DNA from: Lachnospiraceae bacterium
Lineage (GTDB): Bacteria > Bacillota > Clostridia > Lachnospirales > Lachnospiraceae
DNA: 14,441 bases
NCBI GenBank assembly: GCA_031285465.1
Contig: JAITWD010000088.1
Coordinates: forward strand, 1 to 14,441
Direction of reading: 5' to 3'
Shown piece after piece: positions 1 through 7,334 of the stretch. The translations under genes were made by a program, and so were the position numbers. How positions within the stretch are numbered: position 1 is the first letter of the stretch; each line of letters begins with the position of its first letter. Under the pieces are notes generated by a model. The model saw only the letters and a list, made by a program, of their open reading frames with translations. It did not search any database and was not told the origin of the DNA.

Positions 1-885
1 CTGCTCATTTTTATGAAAAATACCGGTGGCTTCGACTGCCAGCGGACTATCCACATATACTTCAAAGCCCTCATGACCATGGATCCGCCGATCCTCTTTT
101 ATCTTGCGGATAAAATAAAGGATCTCCTGGGTTCGACCAACTGCAAAGGAGGGAATCACGACATTGCCCCCCCGATCGAAGGTCTGCTGGATGATCTCGG
201 TCAATGCACTCACATAATCAAGCCGCTCTCTATCATGACAACGGTTGCCGTAGGTCGATTCCATAACAACATAATCGCCGATCGCCGTCTTAGCGGGATC
301 CTTAATAAGTGGCTGATCAAGATTGCCGATATCTCCGGAAAAGACGATTTTTTTGGTTTCGTCTCCTTCGGTTAACCACACCTCGATACTGGCAGAGCCC
401 AGCAAATGTCCGATATCAGTAAAACGGATCCTGACCCCTTCACACACATCGATCTCCCGACCATAATCGCACGGCCGTAACTGCCTGATCGCACCGTCGG
501 CGTCCTCCATCTTATAAAGCGGTTCGACCTCTTCCGCCCCCGGATTCCGCTTCGCCTTGCGATTCTTCCACTCGGCCTCCTGCATCTGGATATGGGCACA
601 ATCACGCAACATGATACTGCACAGATCGGTGGTCGCCGATGTCGCCATTATCTCGCCCCGAAATCCCCGTGAATACAGGTGGGGCAACATCCCCGAATGG
701 TCTACGTGGGCATGGGTAAGAAAAACATAATCGATCTGCGACTCGGGAACCGGTAACGGACTGTTGACAAAAACATTACGGCCCTGCTCCATTCCGTAGT
801 CCACCAAAAGATGCTTCCCACCAACCTCCAGATAGGTACAACTCCCCGTCACCTCATGACAAGCTCCGATAAAAATAATCTTCAT
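1..885 (-). CDS. MBL-fold / beta-CASP RNase-type metallohydrolase (C-terminus outside window)
   Basis: The open frame runs from an ATG at 885 off the left edge, giving 295 residues of a family usually about 450-550 long. A GGGAG Shine-Dalgarno sits just upstream. The metallo-beta-lactamase zinc motif HAHVDH lies at about residues 58-63. The GHLLGSAS histidine and the FSGD aspartate follow. The beta-CASP part begins with MESTYGNR and continues through PSFAVGRTQEIL to VYVDSPLAVEATGIF at the edge. These are features of the COG1236 (Ysh1/CPSF-type) RNA-processing nucleases, soluble enzymes with two zinc ions that cut or trim RNA. Motifs B and C of beta-CASP would lie beyond the window. The gene follows an unknown 120-residue protein and has its own candidate promoter. 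The family call is firm; the RNA substrate is unknown. Confidence 0.9.
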   Translation of the reverse strand, partial: MKIIFIGACHEVTGSCTYLEVGGKHLLVDYGMEQGRNVFVNSPLPVPESQIDYVFLTHAHVDHSGMLPHLYSRGFRGEIMATSATTDLCSIMLRDCAHIQMQEAEWKNRKAKRNPGAEEVEPLYKMEDADGAIRQLRPCDYGREIDVCEGVRIRFTDIGHLLGSASIEVWLTEGDETKKIVFSGDIGNLDQPLIKDPAKTAIGDYVVMESTYGNRCHDRERLDYVSALTEIIQQTFDRGGNVVIPSFAVGRTQEILYFIRKIKEDRRIHGHEGFEVYVDSPLAVEATGIFHKNEQ

Positions 886-930
886 ACCCGCTCCCATCCG
901 CCGCGCTATCCGGCCTGACCTCTTACGTCA

Positions 931-956
931 CTTTATTTATATAATTTATTTATATA
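931..956. repeat. 13-bp AT-rich tandem repeat, two copies
   Basis: Two adjacent 13-bp units (931-943 and 944-956) share the core TTTATTTATATA and differ only in the first base. A related stretch, ATAATTTATATAGCC, lies at about 999-1013. The repeat falls in the 5' leader of the metallohydrolase gene, downstream of its candidate promoter. It could be slippage-prone spacer DNA or a binding site; nothing visible separates the two. Confidence 0.6.
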
Positions 957-991
957 GCGTTTGTTTATACGGTTTTTACACCTGCCGTTTT

Positions 992-1021
992 ATTATATAT
1001 AATTTATATAGCCTATTGCAA
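992..1021 (-). promoter_or_regulatory. Candidate sigma-70-type promoter of the metallohydrolase gene
   Basis: On the minus strand TTGCAA (1016-1021) and TATAAT (992-997) are 18 bp apart, close to the housekeeping consensus. The -35 lies only a few bases past the stop of the preceding gene (1025). The leader to the ATG at 885 would be about 100 nt. The surrounding DNA is very AT-rich, so chance matches are possible. Confidence 0.4.
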
Positions 1022-1024
1022 CCA

Positions 1025-1387
1025 TCATCCCATTGACTTCGAATGGACCGCATTATTGCTAACCCCTTCAATCACATAATTGACTCCGCCATATTTTCCC
1101 TCGATAAAACCTCTGTAAATGTCAATATCCTCTTCGTCCTCCCAACTGCCATTATAAAAAAAACCTTCAATATCATACTCTTCCTCGGTTTCGTCTTCCA
1201 AGCGACCGTTGACTATGTGCACGTTTATATTGTATTTCTCTTTTAAAACCTTCTTAAAACGGTATCCCGCTTCCTCATCCGGATCCATGAAAGCAATATT
1301 CCATCCTGCTATGGCATATTTGGTCAGGGCAGTCAGTTCGGTTTCACCGGCTGTGTCCATGACCGCACATAGTTTTAGCCACTCCAT
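1025..1387 (-). CDS. Unknown acidic 120-residue protein
   Basis: I do not recognise this protein. It is preceded by a strong Shine-Dalgarno (GGAGGAAATC) ending a few bases before the ATG at 1387, which supports translation. It has no signal peptide or membrane segment. The middle and C-terminal half are rich in Asp and Glu, for example EDETEEEYDIEG at about 64-75 and WEDEEDIDIYRGF at about 82-94. The N-terminal part contains a DPDEEAGYRFKKVLKEKYNI stretch predicted to be helical. It lies between the TraX-like gene (120 bp upstream) and the metallohydrolase (whose candidate promoter abuts its stop). The acidity suggests a soluble cytoplasmic protein, perhaps a partner or inhibitor of a basic protein, but that is only a guess. 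Confidence 0.65.
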   Translation of the reverse strand: MEWLKLCAVMDTAGETELTALTKYAIAGWNIAFMDPDEEAGYRFKKVLKEKYNINVHIVNGRLEDETEEEYDIEGFFYNGSWEDEEDIDIYRGFIEGKYGGVNYVIEGVSNNAVHSKSMG

Positions 1388-1507
1388 AATGATTTCCTCC
1401 TTATGTACCTCAATCGGTCCCCAGGACTCGTCCCTTAATCACCGAATCCTACCGACAGCTTTCTGAATATCCTTCGATCGTCTACTCACTTAATCGCCGT
1501 CTACACA

Positions 1508-2329
1508 CTACAAAAGGTATTTCCAAATCACATAGAACAGGGTCAAATGCAACGGATAAATAGTATAAAATAAATATTTAAGCCGTATTCCCCTTTTACC
1601 ATTGTAGAACCACAAAAGAATAAACCCCGGCAGACAAAATGCTTCCCATAAATAGGACAAATACCCCGCCGTCAAAGCCATTAGTCTGGACGGACGCAAA
1701 AAGTATAATATCCCGATCAGCATAATTCCCCGCCAGTCATAATCGGTATTTAACCGCCATGCCACCCATCCGAATATCGCTAAAATACTCAACCTTGCCA
1801 CTACTGATATGAGTATCAGGCTGCCCGTCAATAAAAATCCCCGCTTTTCTGCCGGCTCGTCCGCTCCTGATAACCGCCGTCGGTCTACCGTTTTCTCTGT
1901 CGCTATTAACCGCCGTCGGTCTAATCCTTTTCCTACCGCCTCCATAATGGCGATCGCTGATAAGCCAAGCGACAATGTAAAAAAGACGTTGGTGCCCACC
2001 CCGAAACCCAAAAAAGCAAGCTTAAACGGAAATTCCGACAAAAAAGCAAAGACAAACAATCGGACTACATATTTAAGCCGATTAGAGGTCCAGAACAAAC
2101 CCTCAACCAGCAAAAAACAGTAGATTGGAAATGCTGTCCTGCCAATATTGCGCATACACCGATATATAAAAAGCCATGTTTCGGTCGTCATAACTTCGGG
2201 TACCAGATAGCCCATTTGGGGAAGTCGATACCAAATTGCCAATCCAAAATGATCGATCAGCATGGTTATGATAGCGATAATTTTAAGAGTGCTTCCACTC
2301 AATCCACCGCTGCGAATCTTTTCGGTCAC
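1508..2329 (-). CDS. TraX family integral membrane protein
   Basis: This 273-residue multi-pass membrane protein has the TraX-family signature. It opens with STLKIIAIITMLIDHFG at about residues 13-29, continues with RNIGRTAFPIYCFLLVEG at about 60-77, and ends with GIRLKYLFYTIYPLHL. TraX of the F plasmid acetylates pilin, but many Bacillota carry chromosomal copies without pilus genes, as here, and their role is unknown. I chose the GTG at 2329 because an AAGGAGA Shine-Dalgarno lies seven bases before it. A longer reading from TTG at 2371 lacks such a site and would add a non-hydrophobic tail. Residues about 136-164 form a charged loop with a duplicated DRRRL motif, encoded by a 17-bp DNA repeat. 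The hydrophobic body has about eight helices. Confidence 0.85.
   Translation of the reverse strand: MTEKIRSGGLSGSTLKIIAIITMLIDHFGLAIWYRLPQMGYLVPEVMTTETWLFIYRCMRNIGRTAFPIYCFLLVEGLFWTSNRLKYVVRLFVFAFLSEFPFKLAFLGFGVGTNVFFTLSLGLSAIAIMEAVGKGLDRRRLIATEKTVDRRRLSGADEPAEKRGFLLTGSLILISVVARLSILAIFGWVAWRLNTDYDWRGIMLIGILYFLRPSRLMALTAGYLSYLWEAFCLPGFILLWFYNGKRGIRLKYLFYTIYPLHLTLFYVIWKYLL
1871..1923. repeat. 17-bp direct repeat inside the TraX-like gene
   Basis: The 17-bp sequence TAACCGCCGTCGGTCTA occurs at 1871-1887 and exactly again at 1907-1923, a 36-bp period that keeps the reading frame. Each copy encodes DRRRL in a polar loop between membrane segments. This looks like an in-frame duplication and could vary in copy number between strains. 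Confidence 0.85.
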
Positions 2330-2387
2330 ATTATGTTCTCCTTGCGCTGCCCGATTTGCACTTTGTACCAATTTTTATCATGGTCAA

Positions 2388-2417
2388 ATTATAACACAGG
2401 TGTTTATTATAAAGCAA
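2388..2417 (-). promoter_or_regulatory. Candidate promoter of the TraX-like gene
   Basis: On the minus strand TTGCTT (2412-2417) and TATAAT (2388-2393) are 18 bp apart. The leader to the GTG at 2329 would be about 50 nt. The -35 falls in the U-rich tail of the terminator assigned to the upstream ATPase gene, so one transcript would end almost where the next begins. Confidence 0.45.
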
Positions 2418-2424
2418 ATATTAA

Positions 2425-2452
2425 AGTGGAAGTTGGCAAGCCAACCTCCACT
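2425..2452 (-). terminator. Candidate intrinsic terminator of the Ca2+-ATPase gene
   Basis: A 13-bp inverted repeat (2425-2437 with 2440-2452) has only a two-base centre and one G-U pair in the minus-strand RNA. It is followed there by a U-rich stretch (TTTAATATTTG). It lies about 160 bp past the ATPase stop, so the mRNA would carry a long structured 3' end. Confidence 0.6.
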
Positions 2453-2475
2453 GTCATCGCGATGGCCATTCGGCC

Positions 2476-2561
2476 TATATGAATCAACGCTCTAAAGGAC
2501 AGAGCGAGAAGAATGGCTTTGCCATTCAGCATATATGAATCAACGCTCTAAAGGACAGAGC
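2476..2561 (-). repeat. Two 30-bp direct repeats forming hairpin units
   Basis: An exact 30-bp sequence occurs at 2476-2505 and 2532-2561 (56-bp period). Each copy contains the hairpin GCTCT-GTCCTTT-AGAGC (minus-strand sense, at 2489-2505 and 2545-2561) followed by GTTGATTCATATA. The 26 bp between the copies includes a second hairpin, GAATGG with CCATTC around TTTG or its complement. The block is in the 3' flank of the ATPase gene. It may be a structured RNA element, or the ends of a small mobile element of the palindrome-rich IS200/IS605 kind. I cannot assign it to a named family. Confidence 0.75.
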
Positions 2562-2566
2562 CAGGA

Positions 2567-2601
2567 ATTTCTGAGGTGGCGTCCTTTGACACCTTAGAAA
2601 T
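2567..2601 (-). other. Hairpin just after the ATPase stop codon
   Basis: A 12-bp stem (2567-2578 with 2590-2601, one G-T mismatch position) encloses an 11-base loop. It begins 13 bases past the ATPase stop. No U-run follows, so it is not a standard terminator. Its loop contains AAAGGAC in the minus-strand sense, complementary to the GTCCTTT loops of the two repeat hairpins downstream. Confidence 0.6.
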
Positions 2602-2614
2602 ACTTCTCGTCTTT

Positions 2615-5374
2615 TTATGCTGGCTCGACGCCGTGGGTCTTATCTTCGTCGGTAGGCTGATCGCCCGACCTTTTCGGATCGCTTTCGGCGATCCCGCCCA
2701 GGATCAGGAGTTCGTGGACCAGCAGCGGTGTCAGGGATAACGCGGCGAGACCGCCCCACTCAGGAAGGGATAGCTGCGCTGTGCCAAAAAGAGTGACAAA
2801 GTAGGGAACGATGGTCACCACCACCTGCAAAATAATACCAAAGCACAGTGCACCAAGCATGGCCTTATTGCTCAAATGCTTCATACGGAAGACCGATTTA
2901 TTGGTGTCACGCATACCGATGGCATGGAACAATTGGCTCATGGCAAGGACGGTAAAAGCGTGGGTCTGCGCCTTAGCCAGCACATCGGCCGCCGCCAAAA
3001 CGGTACCGAGACTGCTTAGACTGACCGGAATCCCCTGGGCGGTCAGCACCGCATAGGGCACCTGCAGGAAGGCGAGCAGGCTGATGAGGGCAATCACCAT
3101 TCCGTAACACAGGGTACAGGTTAAGCCACCATGGGCAAATAAATTTTCCTTTTTGAGTCGCGGCCGCTGCTTCATCAATGCCTCGCCATCATTTTCATCC
3201 ATCCCTAGGGCCAACGCGGGCAGGGAATCGGTGATCAGGTTGATCCATAGGATATGGCTGGCCTTAAGCGGTGCGGGCAGACCGACAAATACCGCCACCA
3301 TCATGGTAATGATCTCACCAAAATTGGAGGAGAGCAGGAAAAGGATGGTTTTACGGATATTTTCAAAAATACCCCGCCCCTCCTTGATCGCCTTCTCAAT
3401 GGTGGCAAAATTGTCATCGGTCAGGACCAGGTCGGCGGCATTACGCGCCACATCGGTCCCTTCCTTTCCCATCGCGATGCCGACATCGGCCGCCTTAAGG
3501 GAGGGAGCATCATTGACACCATCGCCGGTCATCGCAACGATCCGACCCTTTTGTTTGAAGGCTTCGACGATCCGGACCTTATGCTCGGGCGATACGCGGG
3601 CATATACCCGGATCGATTCCACCTGCTCGGCAAACTGTGCCGGCGTCAGTTGATCCAACTGACTGCCGGAGAGACATTGTTCCCGCCGGTCGGCGATCCG
3701 TAGTTCCTTGGCAATGGCAAACGCGGTGTCGATGTGATCGCCGGTGATCATGACGGTATCGACATGGGCCTTTTTAAAGCTACTCACCGCACCAGCGGCT
3801 TCCGGACGGGCGGGATCGATCATACCGACCAGACCCACCAGCACCATATCCTCCTCGCTGGTCAGCTCCCCCTTATTCTTGATGGCGATCGCCAGCACCC
3901 GGAGGGCACGGCTTGCCATCTCGTCCACGATCCGCTGGGTCTCCTTCTTTGCCTGCTGAGAAAATGCCACCTCTTTCTCATCGATCAGGATTTTTTGACA
4001 GCGGCCGATCAACTCGTCGGCGGCCCCCTTTGTATAGGCGATCCGTGCCTTGCCCTTCTTATGAACGGTGGTCATCCGCTTTCTTGCCGAATCAAAGGCG
4101 CGCTCCTCCACCCGGGGCTGGCGGGCTTCACACCGTTCCTTATGCAGTTCAAAAAGAGCCGCCAGATCAAGCAATGCCAGTTCGGTCGGATCACCGATGC
4201 GATATTCACCCGAAATAACGGCATCATTACATAAAACACATCCATCGAGCAATATTTGATGCCGTTCCCGATCCAGTTCATTGGCCTTCACCAATTGGCG
4301 GTTGGCATAGCATTCCATAACGGTCATCCGGTTTTTGGTCAGGGTACCGGTCTTGTCCGAGCAGACCACATTGACCGAGCCCAGTGTTTCGACCGACGGC
4401 AGACGTCGGACGATCGTGTTGACCGCTACCATCCCCGAAACGCTAAGCGCCAGCACGATGGTCACGATGGCCGGTAGCCCCTCCGGCACCGCCGCTACCG
4501 CCAGCGAGATGGCGGTCAGAAGCATGTCCCCGATATCCCGACGCTGTAAGACCGCCACCACAAACAATAACAGACAGATGGCCACCGCCACGATGCTCAG
4601 CACCTTGCCAAGATCGCCCAGCCGTTTCTGCAATGGGGTCATCTCATTTCCGCTTTCATTGATCAGGCCGGCGATCTTCCCGATCTGGGTGTTCATTCCG
4701 GTTGCCACGACGATTCCTTCACCCCGCCCATAGGAGATGGTGGTCGACATAAACGCCATGTTCTTTTGGTCACCGATATTACCGGTCATGCCCGTACTAT
4801 TTTTTTCAAAAGCCCCCTTACCTTCACGGCTATGTGAGGTATAAAATAAGGCATCCTTGTCCACTGGGACCGATTCGCCGGTCAGTGCCGACTCCTCCGC
4901 TTTAAGATTGATGGTTTCGATCAGACGAAGGTCGGCCGGTACCTGACGACCGGCTTCCAGACAGACAATATCGCCGGGAACCAGGAAGGCGCTGTCAATC
5001 TCCTGCTTGATCCCATCCCGCCGGACCAACGCTTTAGGGCTGGTCAGCTTTTGCAGTGCTTCGATGGCCTTTAGCGCTTTGCCCTCCTGAACGATTCCGA
5101 TCACCGCATTGAGCAAAATGACCGCCACAATGATAATCGCATCGCCGACCTCATGCAGGAATAATGAGATGGCGACCGCCGCCAGCAGAACATAGATCAA
5201 CGGGTCGTTTAATTGTTCCATAAACAGAGCAAAAAAGCTCTTTTTCTTTTTTTCCTCCAACCGGTTGATGCCGTAACAATCGGCGCGATTCACTGCTTCA
5301 ACGGTGGTCAATCCCTGTTCCACATCACATGATAATTCATTGATGACCTCTGCGATTGTTTTTTCATTGTACAT
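2615..5374 (-). CDS. P-type Ca2+-transporting ATPase (type II)
   Basis: This 919-residue membrane pump uses ATP to export Ca2+ from the cytoplasm. All the P-type landmarks are present: TGES at 165-168 (actuator), the phosphorylated Asp340 in DKTGTLT, KGA at about 449-451, TGD at 544-546 and TGDGVNDAP at 616-624. Calcium is inferred from the membrane sites. M4 has PEGLP (297-301), M5 has SSNFGE (Asn684, Glu687) and M6 has NLITD (Asn712, Thr715, Asp716), matching the SERCA ligand pattern. About ten helices are expected. The start is the ATG at 5374, preceded by GGAAAGGGG seven bases away; a TTG at 5392 would overlap that site. The protein is close in length to SERCA/PMR1-like pumps of Bacillota. 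It appears to be a single-gene unit. Mn2+ transport is a possible alternative. Confidence 0.95.
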   Translation of the reverse strand: MYNEKTIAEVINELSCDVEQGLTTVEAVNRADCYGINRLEEKKKKSFFALFMEQLNDPLIYVLLAAVAISLFLHEVGDAIIIVAVILLNAVIGIVQEGKALKAIEALQKLTSPKALVRRDGIKQEIDSAFLVPGDIVCLEAGRQVPADLRLIETINLKAEESALTGESVPVDKDALFYTSHSREGKGAFEKNSTGMTGNIGDQKNMAFMSTTISYGRGEGIVVATGMNTQIGKIAGLINESGNEMTPLQKRLGDLGKVLSIVAVAICLLLFVVAVLQRRDIGDMLLTAISLAVAAVPEGLPAIVTIVLALSVSGMVAVNTIVRRLPSVETLGSVNVVCSDKTGTLTKNRMTVMECYANRQLVKANELDRERHQILLDGCVLCNDAVISGEYRIGDPTELALLDLAALFELHKERCEARQPRVEERAFDSARKRMTTVHKKGKARIAYTKGAADELIGRCQKILIDEKEVAFSQQAKKETQRIVDEMASRALRVLAIAIKNKGELTSEEDMVLVGLVGMIDPARPEAAGAVSSFKKAHVDTVMITGDHIDTAFAIAKELRIADRREQCLSGSQLDQLTPAQFAEQVESIRVYARVSPEHKVRIVEAFKQKGRIVAMTGDGVNDAPSLKAADVGIAMGKEGTDVARNAADLVLTDDNFATIEKAIKEGRGIFENIRKTILFLLSSNFGEIITMMVAVFVGLPAPLKASHILWINLITDSLPALALGMDENDGEALMKQRPRLKKENLFAHGGLTCTLCYGMVIALISLLAFLQVPYAVLTAQGIPVSLSSLGTVLAAADVLAKAQTHAFTVLAMSQLFHAIGMRDTNKSVFRMKHLSNKAMLGALCFGIILQVVVTIVPYFVTLFGTAQLSLPEWGGLAALSLTPLLVHELLILGGIAESDPKRSGDQPTDEDKTHGVEPA

Positions 5375-5391
5375 AGTCAGTCCCCTTTCCA

Positions 5392-5420
5392 ATGCTTGTA
5401 CCTAATCCTATGCTTGTACC
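5392..5420. repeat. 11-bp direct repeat in the ATPase leader
   Basis: ATGCTTGTACC occurs at 5392-5402 and 5410-5420, an 18-bp period, directly upstream of the ATPase ribosome binding site. Tandem sites in a leader can be operators, but I know no regulator for this sequence and see no convincing -35/-10 pair nearby. Confidence 0.5.
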
Positions 5421-5448
5421 GGAAACAATATGCACATCTGTGTACAAT

Positions 5449-5479
5449 CGAGTAGCGGGAATCTCTTCCCCGCTACTCG
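5449..5479. other. Perfect 11-bp hairpin upstream of the ATPase gene
   Basis: CGAGTAGCGGG (5449-5459) pairs perfectly with CCCGCTACTCG (5469-5479) around a 9-base loop. Neither side has a T-run, so a standard terminator is unlikely. It lies between the 166-bp palindrome and the ATPase leader. It might act as a leader structure or insulate the ATPase from upstream transcription. Confidence 0.5.
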
Positions 5480-5498
5480 CGCGCCAGATATGTTTTGC

Positions 5499-5664
5499 CT
5501 AGGGTGTGTCTGAAAACTGCTTGTACTGGTTTGTGCGTTCCACTTAGTGGTGTGGAAGTGCCAAAATCAGGAGGCGTAGCGGGCTACGCTGACTGATTTT
5601 GGTGCTTTCAGACCGCTAAGTGGGGCGTGCAGAACAGTGCAATGAGTTTTCAGACACACCCTAG
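5499..5664. mobile_element. MITE-like 166-bp palindromic element
   Basis: Two 72-base arms (5499-5570 and 5593-5664) are inverted copies. The outer 20 bases are identical (CTAGGGTGTGTCTGAAAACT). Of the 72 positions 58 pair as Watson-Crick, 10 as G-U in the plus-strand RNA, and 4 mismatch. A 22-base centre holds a further small hairpin, GCGTAG with CTACGC. Terminal inverted repeats beginning GGGTGTGTC and flanking TA (or CTAG) duplications are typical of miniature inverted-repeat elements. There is no open reading frame, so any movement would depend on a transposase elsewhere. It lies between two genes and disrupts neither. I cannot name the parent family. Confidence 0.75.
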
Positions 5665-5674
5665 TGCATCCTAT

Positions 5675-5702
5675 CCTAAGTTTTAGTGTTCAGGAACTTA
5701 GG
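5675..5702. other. Hairpin past the lysozyme stop codon
   Basis: CCTAAGTT (5675-5682) pairs with AACTTAGG (5695-5702) around a 12-base loop, about 25 bp past the stop of the lysozyme gene. There is no U-run after it in the minus-strand sense. It may be a weak terminator or a 3'-end stabiliser of the lysozyme mRNA. Confidence 0.35.
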
Positions 5703-5726
5703 AAACGATGTACTATCGCCGAAGCC

Positions 5727-7334
5727 TCATTGGGCCGGTTGTAAATAGGAGGTGACCGCATAGAGCGTTTGACCATTGTAGTCAATCTGCGACCAGCCAT
5801 TATCACCGGTCGCAATGCGGGTCACTACTTCACCGTTTGTAATGGACACGACAATGGTGCCCGGGTCGGCGGTGCTGGGCCCGGTACGAAGATTGGTCGT
5901 TTCTTTGGCCGTCACCCGGTCGCCGACCGGTGTATAAATGGGTCCCTGTGGCGGAGCCTGCTGACCGGTATCATTCATATCGGTGGTGAGATAGTTGCTG
6001 ACGGCATAGAGGGTCTGTCCATTGTAAATAACGCGTGACCAGCCATTGTGCCCGATACCGGTACGGGTGGCAGTATCTCCATGGACCAAACGGCCGACGA
6101 TACTATTATCATTATTAGTACTTGGTTCAGAACGAAGGTTAGTTTCCTGTTTGGCGGTGACCGTTTCCTCAACTTCGGTGAAAATAATCCCGACCTCAAC
6201 ATCGGCCTCCACCCGTTCGGCAGGGGTCTCGTCTTTAGCCGTCGCTGTCTCTTCATAACCAAAATAGGCAACGTTTATGTCGGTTTTATTATTAATACCG
6301 GCTACCGTTCCCTGGCTGGTGTACTGCCACATGTCATGGGAACCGCTATAGTCGGAGTTAACTGCTTCAGGGTAGGGAATGGCTGGGTATTGCGCAACCC
6401 ATATTTTGTAACGGGCACTGAGGGTATCGGTATCCCACAGGGTATTATTCTCCATCTCGCTCTTGGCGGCATAAAACATCGGCGAATAACCAGCCTCCGC
6501 AATGGCATCTAAAAAAGCAATGGCTAGATTAGTGCGCGCGATATTGTCCATACCATATTGGCGACTATCGGCCGATTGAAAGTCTTCACAGTTGTAAGCA
6601 ACCGGATAGGTTATTGGATATTGGGCGATAATATCGGCGGTAAATTGTGCCTCTTCAACCGCTTCCGCTTCGTTAACCGCCGCAGAAAAGAAGTATGCGC
6701 CAATTTTGATACCGTTAGCCTGTGCTTCCTGCATATTATAACGCGCAGTAGGATCTTCGATCATGACCCCGCCCACCTTGGTCCGATAACCAACGCGGAT
6801 CATCGCAAAATCTACACCGGCCTCCTTCACCTTAGCCCAATCTATCGTGCCTTGATATTTTGAGACATCAATGCCAATGGTCTCATCATTAATTTCACCG
6901 TTATCGATGGTACTGACATCTACACTGGCGGCCTGTCCCGCCCCGGCACCGGTCATCCCACCGGTTTGGGGGTCTTCCTGGTCATCAAGTGCACCGATCG
7001 TCCTATCGGCAATTTCTGCCGGAGTAGCTTCATCGGCATCAGACCCGGTTGATATTCCCGATTCATCACCATTGATATCCTTCTCACTGTTTATGGGTGC
7101 ACTGCCCGTTGTCTCCTCCATATCAACCGTGACCGCCTCCGAGATGACTGCCTGCACCTGCTCATTAGGAAATAGTGCTTGGGATTGCCCACTATTAATA
7201 ATCGCATATGCTACCACAACAAGGATTAGTATCAATACAAGAAGGAAAATTATCCGAATGGTTGATTTATTCAGTCTGGCGACCTTTTGATCGTTATATG
7301 TATTTACCTCTTCATCAATATTCTTTCTTCCCAT
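5727..7334 (-). CDS. Membrane-anchored GH25 lysozyme with two SH3-like domains
   Basis: The protein of about 535 residues begins with a short basic cytoplasmic tail and one hydrophobic helix (about 25-48), best read as an anchor. A long acidic linker follows (about 50-150). The GH25 muramidase domain spans about 153-360, with GIDVSKYQG (catalytic-site Asp about 156), YPVAYNCED (Glu about 250) and TDINVAYF near its end. Two bacterial SH3-like domains follow (about 391-450 and 472-534), each with a TNLR-x-x-PST core and a GWS...YNGQTLYAV ending; these usually bind peptidoglycan. The usual Asp-x-Glu pair of GH25 reads Asn-Cys-Glu here. The start may be the ATG at 7334 or the GTG at 7337. It overlaps the end of the upstream membrane-protein gene by about 20 nt, implying co-transcription. 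Likely role: cutting wall glycan at the outer membrane face. Confidence 0.9.
   Translation of the reverse strand: MGRKNIDEEVNTYNDQKVARLNKSTIRIIFLLVLILILVVVAYAIINSGQSQALFPNEQVQAVISEAVTVDMEETTGSAPINSEKDINGDESGISTGSDADEATPAEIADRTIGALDDQEDPQTGGMTGAGAGQAASVDVSTIDNGEINDETIGIDVSKYQGTIDWAKVKEAGVDFAMIRVGYRTKVGGVMIEDPTARYNMQEAQANGIKIGAYFFSAAVNEAEAVEEAQFTADIIAQYPITYPVAYNCEDFQSADSRQYGMDNIARTNLAIAFLDAIAEAGYSPMFYAAKSEMENNTLWDTDTLSARYKIWVAQYPAIPYPEAVNSDYSGSHDMWQYTSQGTVAGINNKTDINVAYFGYEETATAKDETPAERVEADVEVGIIFTEVEETVTAKQETNLRSEPSTNNDNSIVGRLVHGDTATRTGIGHNGWSRVIYNGQTLYAVSNYLTTDMNDTGQQAPPQGPIYTPVGDRVTAKETTNLRTGPSTADPGTIVVSITNGEVVTRIATGDNGWSQIDYNGQTLYAVTSYLQPAQ

Noticed and set aside
1508..2329. TraX-like gene as evidence of a conjugative plasmid or ICE
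   Set aside because: No pilin, relaxase or type IV secretion gene is present, and chromosomal TraX-family genes are common in Bacillota.
2476..2561. Two 30-bp repeats with a 26-bp spacer resembling a minimal CRISPR array
   Set aside because: Only two copies, the spacer is itself a hairpin and is partly echoed next to the other copy, and there are no cas genes.
3153..4733. Several long plus-strand open frames across the ATPase gene
   Set aside because: They lie opposite a full P-type ATPase with all its motifs, have low-complexity or unfamiliar translations and lack good ribosome sites.
5449..5479. Perfect hairpin upstream of the ATPase as an intrinsic terminator
   Set aside because: No T-run follows on either strand; kept only as an unexplained hairpin.
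5769..6863. Plus-strand open frames across the lysozyme gene
   Set aside because: They are antisense shadows of a clearly recognisable GH25-SH3 protein.
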